From positions 1-7,830 of the forward strand of contig CAJOPD010000019.1 of NCBI GenBank assembly GCA_905236685.1: 7,830 nucleotides of DNA, in the 5' to 3' direction. The translations under genes and the position numbers were made by a program. Below are positions 1 through 6,314 of this stretch, piece by piece (positions within the stretch are counted from its first letter, which is position 1; every line of letters starts with the position of its first letter). The DNA is from an uncultured Clostridia bacterium (GTDB taxonomy: Bacteria; Bacillota; Clostridia; UBA1381). The notes under the pieces were generated by a model that ran no database searches, had not been told where the DNA came from, and saw only the letters and a program-made list of their open reading frames with translations.

Positions 1-86
1 CAAGTGGCGGAATTGGCAGACGCCCAGGACTTAAAATCCTGTGGGACTTTTCTCCCGTGCCGGTTCGACCCCGGCCTTGGGCACCA
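1..86 (+). tRNA. tRNA-Leu (anticodon UAA), missing first 3 bases
   Basis: The cloverleaf can be drawn directly. The anticodon stem is CAGGA/TCCTG (25-29 and 37-41) around loop CTTAAAA, with anticodon TAA at 32-34, which reads UUA leucine codons. A long variable arm (GGGA/TCCC, 43-46 and 53-56) marks a class II tRNA such as Leu. The T-arm is GCCGG-TTCGACC-CCGGC (59-75). The 3' acceptor strand CTTGGGC (76-82) is followed by discriminator A83 and an encoded CCA (84-86). The acceptor strand predicts a 5' strand GCCCAAG, but the window opens at CAAG, so exactly three bases lie outside the left edge. The promoter is also outside. Confidence 0.97.
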
Positions 87-118
87 AAAACGGAGTAAGC
101 TTAGCTTACTCCGTTTTT
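86..118 (+). terminator. Rho-independent terminator after tRNA-Leu, probably bidirectional
   Basis: This is a perfect inverted repeat: CGGAGTAAGC (91-100), loop TTA, GCTTACTCCG (104-113). It is flanked by five A (86-90) and five T (114-118), so the pairing can extend to 15 bp. It begins at the last base of the tRNA CCA end. The T run on the plus strand ends the tRNA transcript. The A run gives a T run on the minus strand, so it could also stop the converging transcript from the esterase gene. Its stem is nearly the same as that of the terminator at 4651-4682. Confidence 0.92.
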
Positions 119-124
119 ATTATT

Positions 125-213
125 TTAAGTTCAGTCCACTGTTCTATATCCTCATTCATCTTCTCGTTGGTTTCACGCACATAGCGTACATCTGTCGGAG
201 TGCAGAACAGATA
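125..213 (-). pseudogene. 89-bp fragment duplicating the interior of the SLH gene at 1121-2674
   Basis: Positions 125-213 match 1563-1651 at a constant offset of 1438 bases, with 88 of 89 bases identical. Read on the minus strand it encodes the residues corresponding to Tyr342-Leu370 of the intact SLH protein. The only mismatch (G184 against T1622) changes an Arg codon from CGA to CGC, which is silent. Read upstream in the same frame, a TGA stop immediately precedes the matching part, so the fragment is not part of a working gene. It sits between the tRNA terminator and the end of the esterase gene. The 48 bases at 214-261 that join it to the esterase stop codon match nothing I recognise. It could be the remnant of a second SLH gene copy, a small local duplication, or an assembly artefact. 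Confidence 0.85.
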
Positions 214-261
214 TCATCAGCTTTTTCAAGCCATCTGTTATATTCCTCTTTGTGGTTATAA

Positions 262-1062
262 TTACCCTATGTTTTGGATAAGTTTCAGCCACCTTAGCAG
301 CAAGTTTGACCACACAGATACATATTTGCTTGTCTCATCTTCACCTTGCGCCAGTCCGAGCCCGTGCTTTCCATAAGGAAAAATATGCATTTCTGTCGGT
401 ATATTATATTCTTTAAGGCTTTGCGCATACATAAGACTGTTTTTAACATTAACTATCCCATCAGCAAATGTATGCCATATAAACGCAGGCGGCGTTTTGG
501 ACGATACTATCAATTGCGGGGAAAGTTCCTCGCATTTTTCAGGCAATAATTCTCCAAGGAGGTTCTTCCCTGAAAAAAAATTTGCCTCTTTTCCAAAAAG
601 AGAAATTACGGGATAGCACAATATCTGATAGTTCGGGATAAAGTCCTCTTTATCAACTTCATCAATATTTTCAAACTCAATCAGCTCGAAATATGTAGAA
701 AGGAGTGCCGGCAAATGTCCGCCTGCCGACGATCCCATTACTGCTATTTTGTTTTTGTCTATGCCATATTTTTCCGCATAGTACCTTACTGTCCTTACCG
801 CCCGTCTTGCGTCCAAAAGCGGCAGCGGGAATCTATGAGGCGCCACACGGTAATCTACAACAAATGCCGTATACCCGTTTTCTGCCAAAAATTCAGCATA
901 TCTGCTGCCCTCATGTTCCGACCTGTTTACATATCCGCCGCCGGCAAAAACAATAATTGCCATATCCGAAATCTTATTTTCCGGCACATAAATGGATATC
1001 TTAGGGATTTCCTCACAAGCCCCCGGCGTCTGCTCCCACAAATACATTGTGTCAGTTTCCAT
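262..1062 (-). CDS. Alpha/beta-hydrolase, acetyl-esterase-like (BD-FAE / Aes type)
   Basis: This is a probable cytoplasmic carboxylesterase that removes acetyl or similar short acyl groups, perhaps from sugars or xylan-derived oligosaccharides; the substrate is inferred. Numbered from the preferred start, the oxyanion-hole region FAGGGY lies near residues 39-44. The nucleophile elbow GSSAGG (110-115) places the catalytic Ser at 112. HTFADGIVNV supplies the acid, Asp201, and FPYGKHGLGLA the His, His233. The triad order and the 266-residue length suit the family. There is no signal peptide. An ATG 15 bases upstream (1075-1077) is open in frame but has no Shine-Dalgarno sequence, whereas the ATG at 1060-1062 follows GGAAGGTG at good spacing, so I chose it. 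The SLH gene ends 58 bases upstream on the same strand with no clear terminator between, so the two are probably cotranscribed. Confidence 0.88.
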   Translation of the reverse strand: METDTMYLWEQTPGACEEIPKISIYVPENKISDMAIIVFAGGGYVNRSEHEGSRYAEFLAENGYTAFVVDYRVAPHRFPLPLLDARRAVRTVRYYAEKYGIDKNKIAVMGSSAGGHLPALLSTYFELIEFENIDEVDKEDFIPNYQILCYPVISLFGKEANFFSGKNLLGELLPEKCEELSPQLIVSSKTPPAFIWHTFADGIVNVKNSLMYAQSLKEYNIPTEMHIFPYGKHGLGLAQGEDETSKYVSVWSNLLLRWLKLIQNIG

Positions 1063-1120
1063 ACCTTCACCTTCCATTTATTATGATATATCTTTTTTCA
1101 ACAGTATTTTTTGGGTACTC

Positions 1121-2674
1121 TTATTTCTTTCCTGCCTTCTTTGCCAAAGCATCATACCATTCCTGCATAACTTCTGTATTGTTTACAGTATTTGATAAAC
1201 CGCGTTTATAGAAAGTTTCGTATTCACCGCGTACTTCACGGACAAGGTCTTTGTTTGCGGTAAAGAAATCGTAACGCACATTATCCTCCGGGAAATTGAG
1301 CACTACATACTCTCCGTCGGGCGCTTCCATATCCTCAACTAAAACAAAATTACCTTCAAGCAAAAACTCGGCATATTCAGCAGCGTCCACACCCTTTGGC
1401 TTTATAGGACCGAATTCGGTCGTGCTGACGGTGTAATCAGTATACTTATCATAGGCAATACGCGCAAGATACATATCAAGTTCTGTGTTTGTGAAGCTCA
1501 CTGCGGTCAAGTTACTGTTTCTCTGAATTATTTCGTTACACAGTTCGCCTCTCGCCCACTCATTAAGTTCAGTCCACTGTTCTATATCCTCATTCATCTT
1601 CTCGTTGGTTTCACGCACATATCGTACATCTGTCGGAGTGCAGAACAGATAGTATCTGCCTTCCTCGTCCTCTGCAAATACCTTTATTCCCGACATATCT
1701 CCGCAAAGCAATTCGTGCAGTCTATCTTCACCGACACGCACAATTCTGAACAGTTCGCCTATTCCTTCCACATTTTCTTCGCCCATAGCCTCAGCTGCTT
1801 CTATTGACGCTAACTCTGATATGACTAAAAGCAATTCTTCGCCTGTTTCCTCATCTTCGCCATTGTAATAATAGTAATACAGGCTTTCCCAGTATTTCTG
1901 AGGAATGGGCAATACATTTTCGTCAAAATACACCTCTACGGGTGCATTTTTACGGTCATCTAACAGTTTTGTCTGATATAGGAAGGAAATCATATCTCCC
2001 CGAACACACGGATCTTCCGAGCGGAACAATGTATTTTCGTCCGTTATGCCGGAATTTTCTTCGTTTATAATTCCGTTTAGAATTCCCCAGAATACAGGTA
2101 GTTCAAAGTAGGAGCCTTCGGGAACATCGGCAAGCATTTCAGCTTGGCGGATAGATTTAACCATTTCCCTTACCATATAAAAGCCAAACTCCTCCATAGT
2201 TGCATTTTCGTCCGGCTCTGTTTCATCTTCAAAATCAATACTGTCAAACGGACAGTCCATAAGCCTGTAAAGCATAGTTATGCACATAGCACGGTCACAG
2301 ATAACATACGGGCTGAACATACCGTCTCCCGTACCGGCTGTGATTTCATTTTCTACCGCCCACTTAACTGCGGTTTCATACCAGCTGCCCGCTTCAACAT
2401 CAGTAAATGTCTCCGCAGCGGTTGGCACAGGCTCTCCCGCCATACGCCATAGGAATGTGACTGCCTGCGCACGATTAACCTCTCCCTGCGGGTCAAAGTG
2501 CTCCTCGTCCACACCGTATGTTATACCTGCCTCTTGTCCCCACTGTACCGCATCATAAAAATAGTCATTATCGCTGACATCAACAAATTCAGTTGCTTCT
2601 GCTAATACGGGAATTGCCGATATACTCATACAAGCAGTAAGAAATATTGCGCAAAATTTTAAAAATTTCTTCAT
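1121..2674 (-). CDS. Secreted SLH-domain surface protein with uncharacterised C-terminal domain
   Basis: This 517-residue exported protein is expected to attach to cell-wall polysaccharide through SLH domains. Residues 1-27 form a signal peptide: a Lys start, a hydrophobic core, then VLAEA. Two clear SLH repeats follow at about 28-80 (FVDVSDNDYFYDAVQW...NRAQAVTFLWR) and 88-140 (ETFTDVEAGSWYETAVKW...DRAMCITMLYR). A weaker third lies at about 183-238 (VPEGSYFELPVFWGI...RGDMISFLYQ). The acidic, Tyr-rich C-terminal half (about 245-517) resembles a region I associate with SLH proteins of gut Firmicutes, but I know no function or catalytic motif for it. The start is supported by GAGGAG at 2685-2690, ten bases upstream of the ATG. 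It is transcribed divergently from the SLH/NlpC gene and is probably followed in the same transcript by the esterase gene. Residues 342-370 are duplicated as DNA near the tRNA. Confidence 0.92.
   Translation of the reverse strand: MKKFLKFCAIFLTACMSISAIPVLAEATEFVDVSDNDYFYDAVQWGQEAGITYGVDEEHFDPQGEVNRAQAVTFLWRMAGEPVPTAAETFTDVEAGSWYETAVKWAVENEITAGTGDGMFSPYVICDRAMCITMLYRLMDCPFDSIDFEDETEPDENATMEEFGFYMVREMVKSIRQAEMLADVPEGSYFELPVFWGILNGIINEENSGITDENTLFRSEDPCVRGDMISFLYQTKLLDDRKNAPVEVYFDENVLPIPQKYWESLYYYYYNGEDEETGEELLLVISELASIEAAEAMGEENVEGIGELFRIVRVGEDRLHELLCGDMSGIKVFAEDEEGRYYLFCTPTDVRYVRETNEKMNEDIEQWTELNEWARGELCNEIIQRNSNLTAVSFTNTELDMYLARIAYDKYTDYTVSTTEFGPIKPKGVDAAEYAEFLLEGNFVLVEDMEAPDGEYVVLNFPEDNVRYDFFTANKDLVREVRGEYETFYKRGLSNTVNNTEVMQEWYDALAKKAGKK
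1563..1651. repeat. Parent copy of the 89-bp direct repeat (partner at 125-213)
   Basis: This segment lies within the SLH coding sequence (residues 342-370) and is repeated in the same orientation at 125-213 with one mismatch. Homology stops abruptly at both ends: the flanking bases at 1562 and 1652 already differ from 124 and 214. No terminal inverted repeat or target-site duplication is visible, so it does not look like an insertion sequence. Confidence 0.9.
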
Positions 2675-2714
2675 CTTTTTAATTCTCCTCTTTATTTTGA
2701 TGTTTATATTCTAA

Positions 2715-2743
2715 ATTGTAGCATAAGTTTTTTTCTATTACAA
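2715..2743 (-). promoter_or_regulatory. Sigma-A-type promoter for the minus-strand SLH gene
   Basis: Read on the minus strand, a -35 box TTGTAA (2738-2743) and a -10 box TACAAT (2715-2720) are separated by exactly 17 bases. This predicts a transcript starting near 2708, with a leader of about 35 bases before the ATG at 2674 that contains the GAGGAG ribosome binding site. The region is very AT-rich, so chance matches are possible, but position and spacing fit well. Confidence 0.65.
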
Positions 2744-2783
2744 CATATTTTTTAAAAAAATATACGAGGGAAAAAACTTCATA

Positions 2784-2812
2784 TTGAATTTTTAGCTAAA
2801 TTGTTATAAAAT
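2784..2812 (+). promoter_or_regulatory. Sigma-A-type promoter for the SLH/NlpC gene
   Basis: TTGAAT (2784-2789) and TAAAAT (2807-2812) are separated by 17 bases; an alternative -10, TATAAA at 2805-2810, has 15. Transcription would start near 2819. An ATG at 2826 would then have almost no leader, which supports translation from the ATG at 2847. The -35 box lies about 40 bases from the -35 box of the divergent SLH gene. Confidence 0.6.
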
Positions 2813-2846
2813 ATGAAAAAGCATTATGAAAGGAATGGTTTTTATT

Positions 2847-4634
2847 ATGAAAAGGATTTTAGGTTATATTCTAAGTCTTCTATTGGCATTTTCGGCTGTG
2901 CCGTATGCATCAGCAGAAGCAAAATTTAACGATATAGACGGTCATTGGGCAAAGGATATAATTGAAAAATGGCAAGACTCGGGATATATAAACGGTTATC
3001 CTGACGGAAGCTTTAAGCCCGATAATCCCGTCACAAGAGCGGAGCTGTCACGAATACTTACATCAGCATTTGACTTAAAAGAAGGCGAACAGATAACATA
3101 TGAAGATGTTGCAGATGGCGAATGGTTCTATCCTTACCTTGAAAAATCTGCAAAATTTATTCCTATCTACCCTCTTCCCACGGGTTTTGAATCAAATATG
3201 CCATATGTGGAAAATCGGGACCGCAATGCATTTCTGCCCGAGGAAAAGGCAATAAGGGGACATGTTGCGGAGGCGTTGGTAAAAATAAAAGCAGAAAAAG
3301 AAAATATTGATATCCAAAATTTGCATCGAGGTTTAATAACTTCCCAGCTGTCGAAAATTTTTAAGGACGCAGAGCAGATATCTACCACAAAAGGCGATGT
3401 TCCGCCAAATGTAGCGCGATTAGATGAATATATGTGGCTTGCTTATCATATGGGTATAATGATTGGAGATGACGGATATTTTAATCAGTACGGATATATG
3501 ACCAGAGCAGAGCTTATAACCGCAATTGATAATATGAGTAATATGGATAATATGATAACTGCCCTCTATCTTGGCGTCGAGAATTACGGCGAACCCGAAA
3601 CGAACAAGGATAATAAAAATGATTTCCGTTATCGGTTTTATACCTATCTTGACGGCAAGGAAAAGATTTTTACAATTGATAACGGTCCCGAATATGCTGA
3701 GGGAAAATACGACTACCCCATACAAAATATGCTTAAAGAAAACTATTCTTACCGTCTGAAAATTGACGGGGATACCGTAATTGCCGCAATGGAGCTCAAA
3801 GAAGATACGGAGGAATACACCCCTGTTGTATCGGGCGTCCCCGGCAGATTTACCCTTCTTAATTTCTTAAAAACCGCTATGGAGCCTGTCGGTACAACGC
3901 TTTACATTTACGGCGGCGGCTGGGACTGGCAGGACGAAGGCAGCAGCCGACAGGCGCGTACAATCGGCGTTTCGCCCGACTGGGTGCGTTTCTTTAATGA
4001 ACAGGACGAATACTACACCTACAAAGAACAGGACGGCGACAAGGAAAAAGCAAACCCAAAAGAAAGCTACTACCCCTACGGCGAATACAACGAGTATTAT
4101 TACGCAGGTCTTGACTGCTCGGGATATATAGGCTGGGTTATCTATAACACCCTTGAAACCGAGAATATGAAAAAAGGTTATGTTATGGGCTCGACGGGCA
4201 CCGCCAAAAAGCTTGCTGTTGAAAGAGGCTTTGGCGAGTGGACGCAGGAAATAACCGAAATGAAGCCGGGAGAGCTTATGAGCATAAACGGGCATATATG
4301 GATTTCGCTCGGCACCTGCTCGGACGGCAGTACGCTGATTTTACATTCCACGCCGAGCCGCAGCAGAGCAAATCAGCCGGGCGGCGGAGTTCAGATAAGC
4401 GCTATCGGCAAATCAACCGAGTGCGAGGCATACAAACTTGCAGATGAGTATATGTCAAAATACTACCCCGAATGGTACCGCCGTTATCCTATTTATCTGT
4501 GCGACCCCGATGTGTATTTCACTTTCACGGGCGAAAATGCAGGTAAATTCACCTGGTCAGCCGACTTTTTGGCGGACAGCGAAAATGTGAAAAATATGAC
4601 ACCGAAAGAAGTTTTAGATATTATTTTTGAATAG
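2847..4634 (+). CDS. Secreted SLH protein with C-terminal NlpC/P60-like cysteine peptidase domain
   Basis: This is a probable wall-anchored peptidoglycan hydrolase of 595 residues. A signal peptide ends near ASA-EA (residue 23). SLH repeat 1 is at about 26-76 (FNDIDGHWAKDIIEKW...GYPDGSFKPDNPVTRAE). A diverged SLH 2 is at about 85-147 and SLH 3 at about 170-230 (ending GYMTRAELITAID). A middle region of unknown role precedes the catalytic part: LDCSGYIGW with Cys424, then NGHIWISLG with His483, and His500 in LILHSTPS. This Cys/His/His order is that of the NlpC/P60 fold, whose members cut D-Glu/diamino-acid bonds in stem peptides; activity here is inferred. An in-frame ATG at 2826 lies only about 7 bases past the predicted transcription start and lacks a binding site, whereas AAAGGA (2829-2834) lies 12 bases before the ATG at 2847 and the signal peptide begins cleanly there. 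The 3' half is much richer in G+C than the 5' half. Confidence 0.88.
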   Translation: MKRILGYILSLLLAFSAVPYASAEAKFNDIDGHWAKDIIEKWQDSGYINGYPDGSFKPDNPVTRAELSRILTSAFDLKEGEQITYEDVADGEWFYPYLEKSAKFIPIYPLPTGFESNMPYVENRDRNAFLPEEKAIRGHVAEALVKIKAEKENIDIQNLHRGLITSQLSKIFKDAEQISTTKGDVPPNVARLDEYMWLAYHMGIMIGDDGYFNQYGYMTRAELITAIDNMSNMDNMITALYLGVENYGEPETNKDNKNDFRYRFYTYLDGKEKIFTIDNGPEYAEGKYDYPIQNMLKENYSYRLKIDGDTVIAAMELKEDTEEYTPVVSGVPGRFTLLNFLKTAMEPVGTTLYIYGGGWDWQDEGSSRQARTIGVSPDWVRFFNEQDEYYTYKEQDGDKEKANPKESYYPYGEYNEYYYAGLDCSGYIGWVIYNTLETENMKKGYVMGSTGTAKKLAVERGFGEWTQEITEMKPGELMSINGHIWISLGTCSDGSTLILHSTPSRSRANQPGGGVQISAIGKSTECEAYKLADEYMSKYYPEWYRRYPIYLCDPDVYFTFTGENAGKFTWSADFLADSENVKNMTPKEVLDIIFE

Positions 4635-4650
4635 TTATCTAACATATACG

Positions 4651-4682
4651 GCGGAGCAAGCATAGCTTGCTCCGCTTTTTTT
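4651..4682 (+). terminator. Rho-independent terminator of the SLH/NlpC gene
   Basis: A perfect 11-bp stem, GCGGAGCAAGC (4651-4661) and GCTTGCTCCGC (4665-4675), closes a three-base loop ATA and is followed by seven T. It starts 16 bases after the TAG stop codon. The next promoter begins about 20 bases later, so it insulates the SLH/NlpC gene from the sugar-nucleotide operon. Confidence 0.95.
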
Positions 4683-4703
4683 AGAATAATTCTAAAATAC
4701 CTC

Positions 4704-4733
4704 TTGACAAATGCTTGTTTTGTTTGGTATCAT
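4704..4733 (+). promoter_or_regulatory. Promoter of the HTH-ugd / epimerase operon
   Basis: A consensus -35 box TTGACA (4704-4709) is followed, after 18 bases, by a -10 box TATCAT (4728-4733). Transcription should start near 4740, leaving a leader of about 69 bases. The last base of the -35 box and the spacer overlap one arm (4709-4716) of an inverted repeat whose other arm lies just downstream of the start (4748-4755). Confidence 0.8.
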
Positions 4734-4755
4734 TATGTATATATTTTAAGCATTT
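4709..4755. promoter_or_regulatory. Candidate operator: 8-bp inverted repeat around the promoter core
   Basis: AAATGCTT (4709-4716) and AAGCATTT (4748-4755) are exact inverted copies with centres 39 bases apart. They lie on either side of the -10 box and start site. Binding at such sites would block RNA polymerase. The first gene of the operon encodes an Xre-type DNA-binding domain, so autoregulation is plausible. The region is AT-rich and an 8-bp match could arise by chance. Confidence 0.35.
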
Positions 4756-4770
4756 ATACAGCATATATTT

Positions 4771-4785
4771 GTTGCAGATAGCAAC
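4771..4785 (+). promoter_or_regulatory. Small leader hairpin before the HTH-ugd start
   Basis: GTTGC (4771-4775) and GCAAC (4781-4785) can pair around loop AGATA in the 5' leader, ending ten bases before the AGGAGGT ribosome binding site (4796-4802). It does not hide the binding site and no T run follows it, so it is not a terminator. It may stabilise the mRNA or be incidental. Confidence 0.3.
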
Positions 4786-4808
4786 TTCTACTATTAGGAG
4801 GTACACAT

Positions 4809-6311
4809 ATGAAAAGAATTTCAAAATCTTTGCTCACAGATACCGTAATCGCAAAACGGAATGAGTTAAAAATGACGCAGGCACAGCTTGCCGAAAAAAC
4901 AGGAATAAACCGCTCGGTGATTTCACGGATTGAAAACGGCACATACATTCCGTCTGTTGACCAGCTTATTGCTGTTTCCGACATACTCGGATTTGATATG
5001 ACCGCTTTATTCATTGATGATGAAGTGCCTAAAATCACCGCCGTAAAAAGTTTTAAAATCGCTGTTGTCGGAACGGGCTATGTAGGGCTCAGCCTTGCCG
5101 TGCTCCTTGCGCAGAAAAACGATGTCACAGCTATTGACATAATTCCCGAAAAGGTCGAAAAAATCAATGATTTTATATCGCCTATTCAGGACGATTATAT
5201 AGAAAAATACTTGGCAGAGGCAAAGGCAGGCTCACGCAAGCTTTCCTTAAAAGCGACTTCGGACGATACTTCTGCATATGCTGACGCTGATTTTATTATC
5301 GTAGCTGTTCCGACAAATTATGACCCGAAACAGAACTTTTTTGACTGCTCGGCGGTAGAAACCGTGCTTTCTCGCATAAAGGAAATTACCAAAAATAAAA
5401 AGAAAAAACCTACAATTGTAATAAAATCAACTATTCCCGTAGGCTATACCTCGTCCGTCCGCAAAAAATTCGATATGGATAATATCATTTTCAGCCCCGA
5501 GTTTTTGCGCGAGTCAAAAGCGCTTTACGATAACCTCTACCCCAGCCGTATCATTGTCGGCTGTGATGACGGAACTTCAAAAGCAGCGCATACATTTTCC
5601 GAGCTTTTAGAGGACGGCGCAATAAAAAGCCCAGTTGAAACTCTGTTTATGGGCTACACCGAAGCGGAGGCAACAAAACTTTTTGTAAATACCTATCTTG
5701 CGTTGCGCGTTTCCTTCTTTAATGAGCTTGATACCTATGCGGAAATGAAAAATCTTGACACGGCGTCTATTATAAAGGGCGTATGTCTTGACCCGCGTGT
5801 TGGCGATTTTTACAACAATCCCTCCTTTGGTTACGGCGGTTACTGCCTACCCAAAGATACAAAGCAGCTGCTTGCAAACTACAAAGATGTACCGCAAAAT
5901 CTTATTCATTCTATCGTGGAAAGCAACAGAACGAGAAAAGATTTTATCGCGGACAGAGTTTTGGAAATTGCAGGAACCTATGGAAACAGCGAAAACTATT
6001 CCGAAAGCACGGAAAAGCATCAAAAAGAAGTTTTTGTCGGCGTATTCCGCCTTACTATGAAGTCTAATTCCGATAACTTCCGCCAGTCGTCAATACAGGG
6101 AGTTATGAAACGGATAAAGGCAAAGGGTGCAACCGTTGTTATCTATGAGCCTACTCTTCCTGACGGCTCCACATTTTTCGGAAGTCTTGTTGTCAATAAC
6201 CTGAAAAAATTCAAAAAAATGTGCGGCTGCATAATTGCCAACCGCTATGACAGTATTCTTGATGATGTTTCGGAAAAGGTTTACACAAGGGACATTTTCA
6301 GGAGGGATTAA
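4809..6311 (+). CDS. ugd: UDP-glucose 6-dehydrogenase with N-terminal Xre-type HTH domain
   Basis: The enzyme oxidises UDP-glucose to UDP-glucuronate with two NAD+, supplying surface polysaccharide synthesis in the cytoplasm. Residues about 10-68 form a complete Xre/Cro helix-turn-helix domain (KMTQAQLAEKTGINRSVISR is the core). After a short linker (about 69-82) the dehydrogenase starts. The NAD-binding GTGYVG is at 88-93, followed by IKSTIPVGYTS, FSPEFLRESKALYDN with the conserved Lys237, and FGYGGYCLPKDTKQL with nucleophile Cys346. The C-terminal KSNSDNFRQSSIQGVMKRIK and YTRDIF closely resemble the short E. coli-type Ugd (388 residues). An extra segment of about 20 residues (roughly 390-415) precedes the C-terminal domain. 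The reading frame through the junction is uninterrupted and AGGAGGT lies six bases before the ATG, so the fusion is translated as one 500-residue protein. I see no good internal start for a separate Ugd. The epimerase gene follows three bases after the stop. Confidence 0.95.
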   Translation: MKRISKSLLTDTVIAKRNELKMTQAQLAEKTGINRSVISRIENGTYIPSVDQLIAVSDILGFDMTALFIDDEVPKITAVKSFKIAVVGTGYVGLSLAVLLAQKNDVTAIDIIPEKVEKINDFISPIQDDYIEKYLAEAKAGSRKLSLKATSDDTSAYADADFIIVAVPTNYDPKQNFFDCSAVETVLSRIKEITKNKKKKPTIVIKSTIPVGYTSSVRKKFDMDNIIFSPEFLRESKALYDNLYPSRIIVGCDDGTSKAAHTFSELLEDGAIKSPVETLFMGYTEAEATKLFVNTYLALRVSFFNELDTYAEMKNLDTASIIKGVCLDPRVGDFYNNPSFGYGGYCLPKDTKQLLANYKDVPQNLIHSIVESNRTRKDFIADRVLEIAGTYGNSENYSESTEKHQKEVFVGVFRLTMKSNSDNFRQSSIQGVMKRIKAKGATVVIYEPTLPDGSTFFGSLVVNNLKKFKKMCGCIIANRYDSILDDVSEKVYTRDIFRRD

Positions 6312-6314
6312 CTT

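Noticed and set aside
1..213. tRNA-Leu as attachment site of an integrated element
   Set aside because: I see no second copy of the tRNA 3' end in the window and no integrase. The duplicated segment derives from the SLH gene, not the tRNA.
1..261. Plus-strand open frame across the tRNA and its terminator (4-261)
   Set aside because: It translates through tRNA, hairpin and a duplicated gene fragment, has no ribosome binding site, and is an accident of the reading frame.
125..1651. Insertion sequence bounded by the two 89-bp repeats
   Set aside because: No transposase lies between them, the repeat is protein-coding sequence, and no terminal inverted repeats or target duplications are visible.
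3420..4295. Long minus-strand frames opposite the SLH/NlpC gene (3420-3725, 3867-4295)
   Set aside because: They lie wholly antisense to a gene with clear domains, have unconvincing composition and no recognisable motif.
4734..4808. Riboswitch or attenuator in the ugd leader
   Set aside because: Only a 5-bp hairpin is present, with no T run, no sequestering of the ribosome binding site and no known aptamer core in the short leader.
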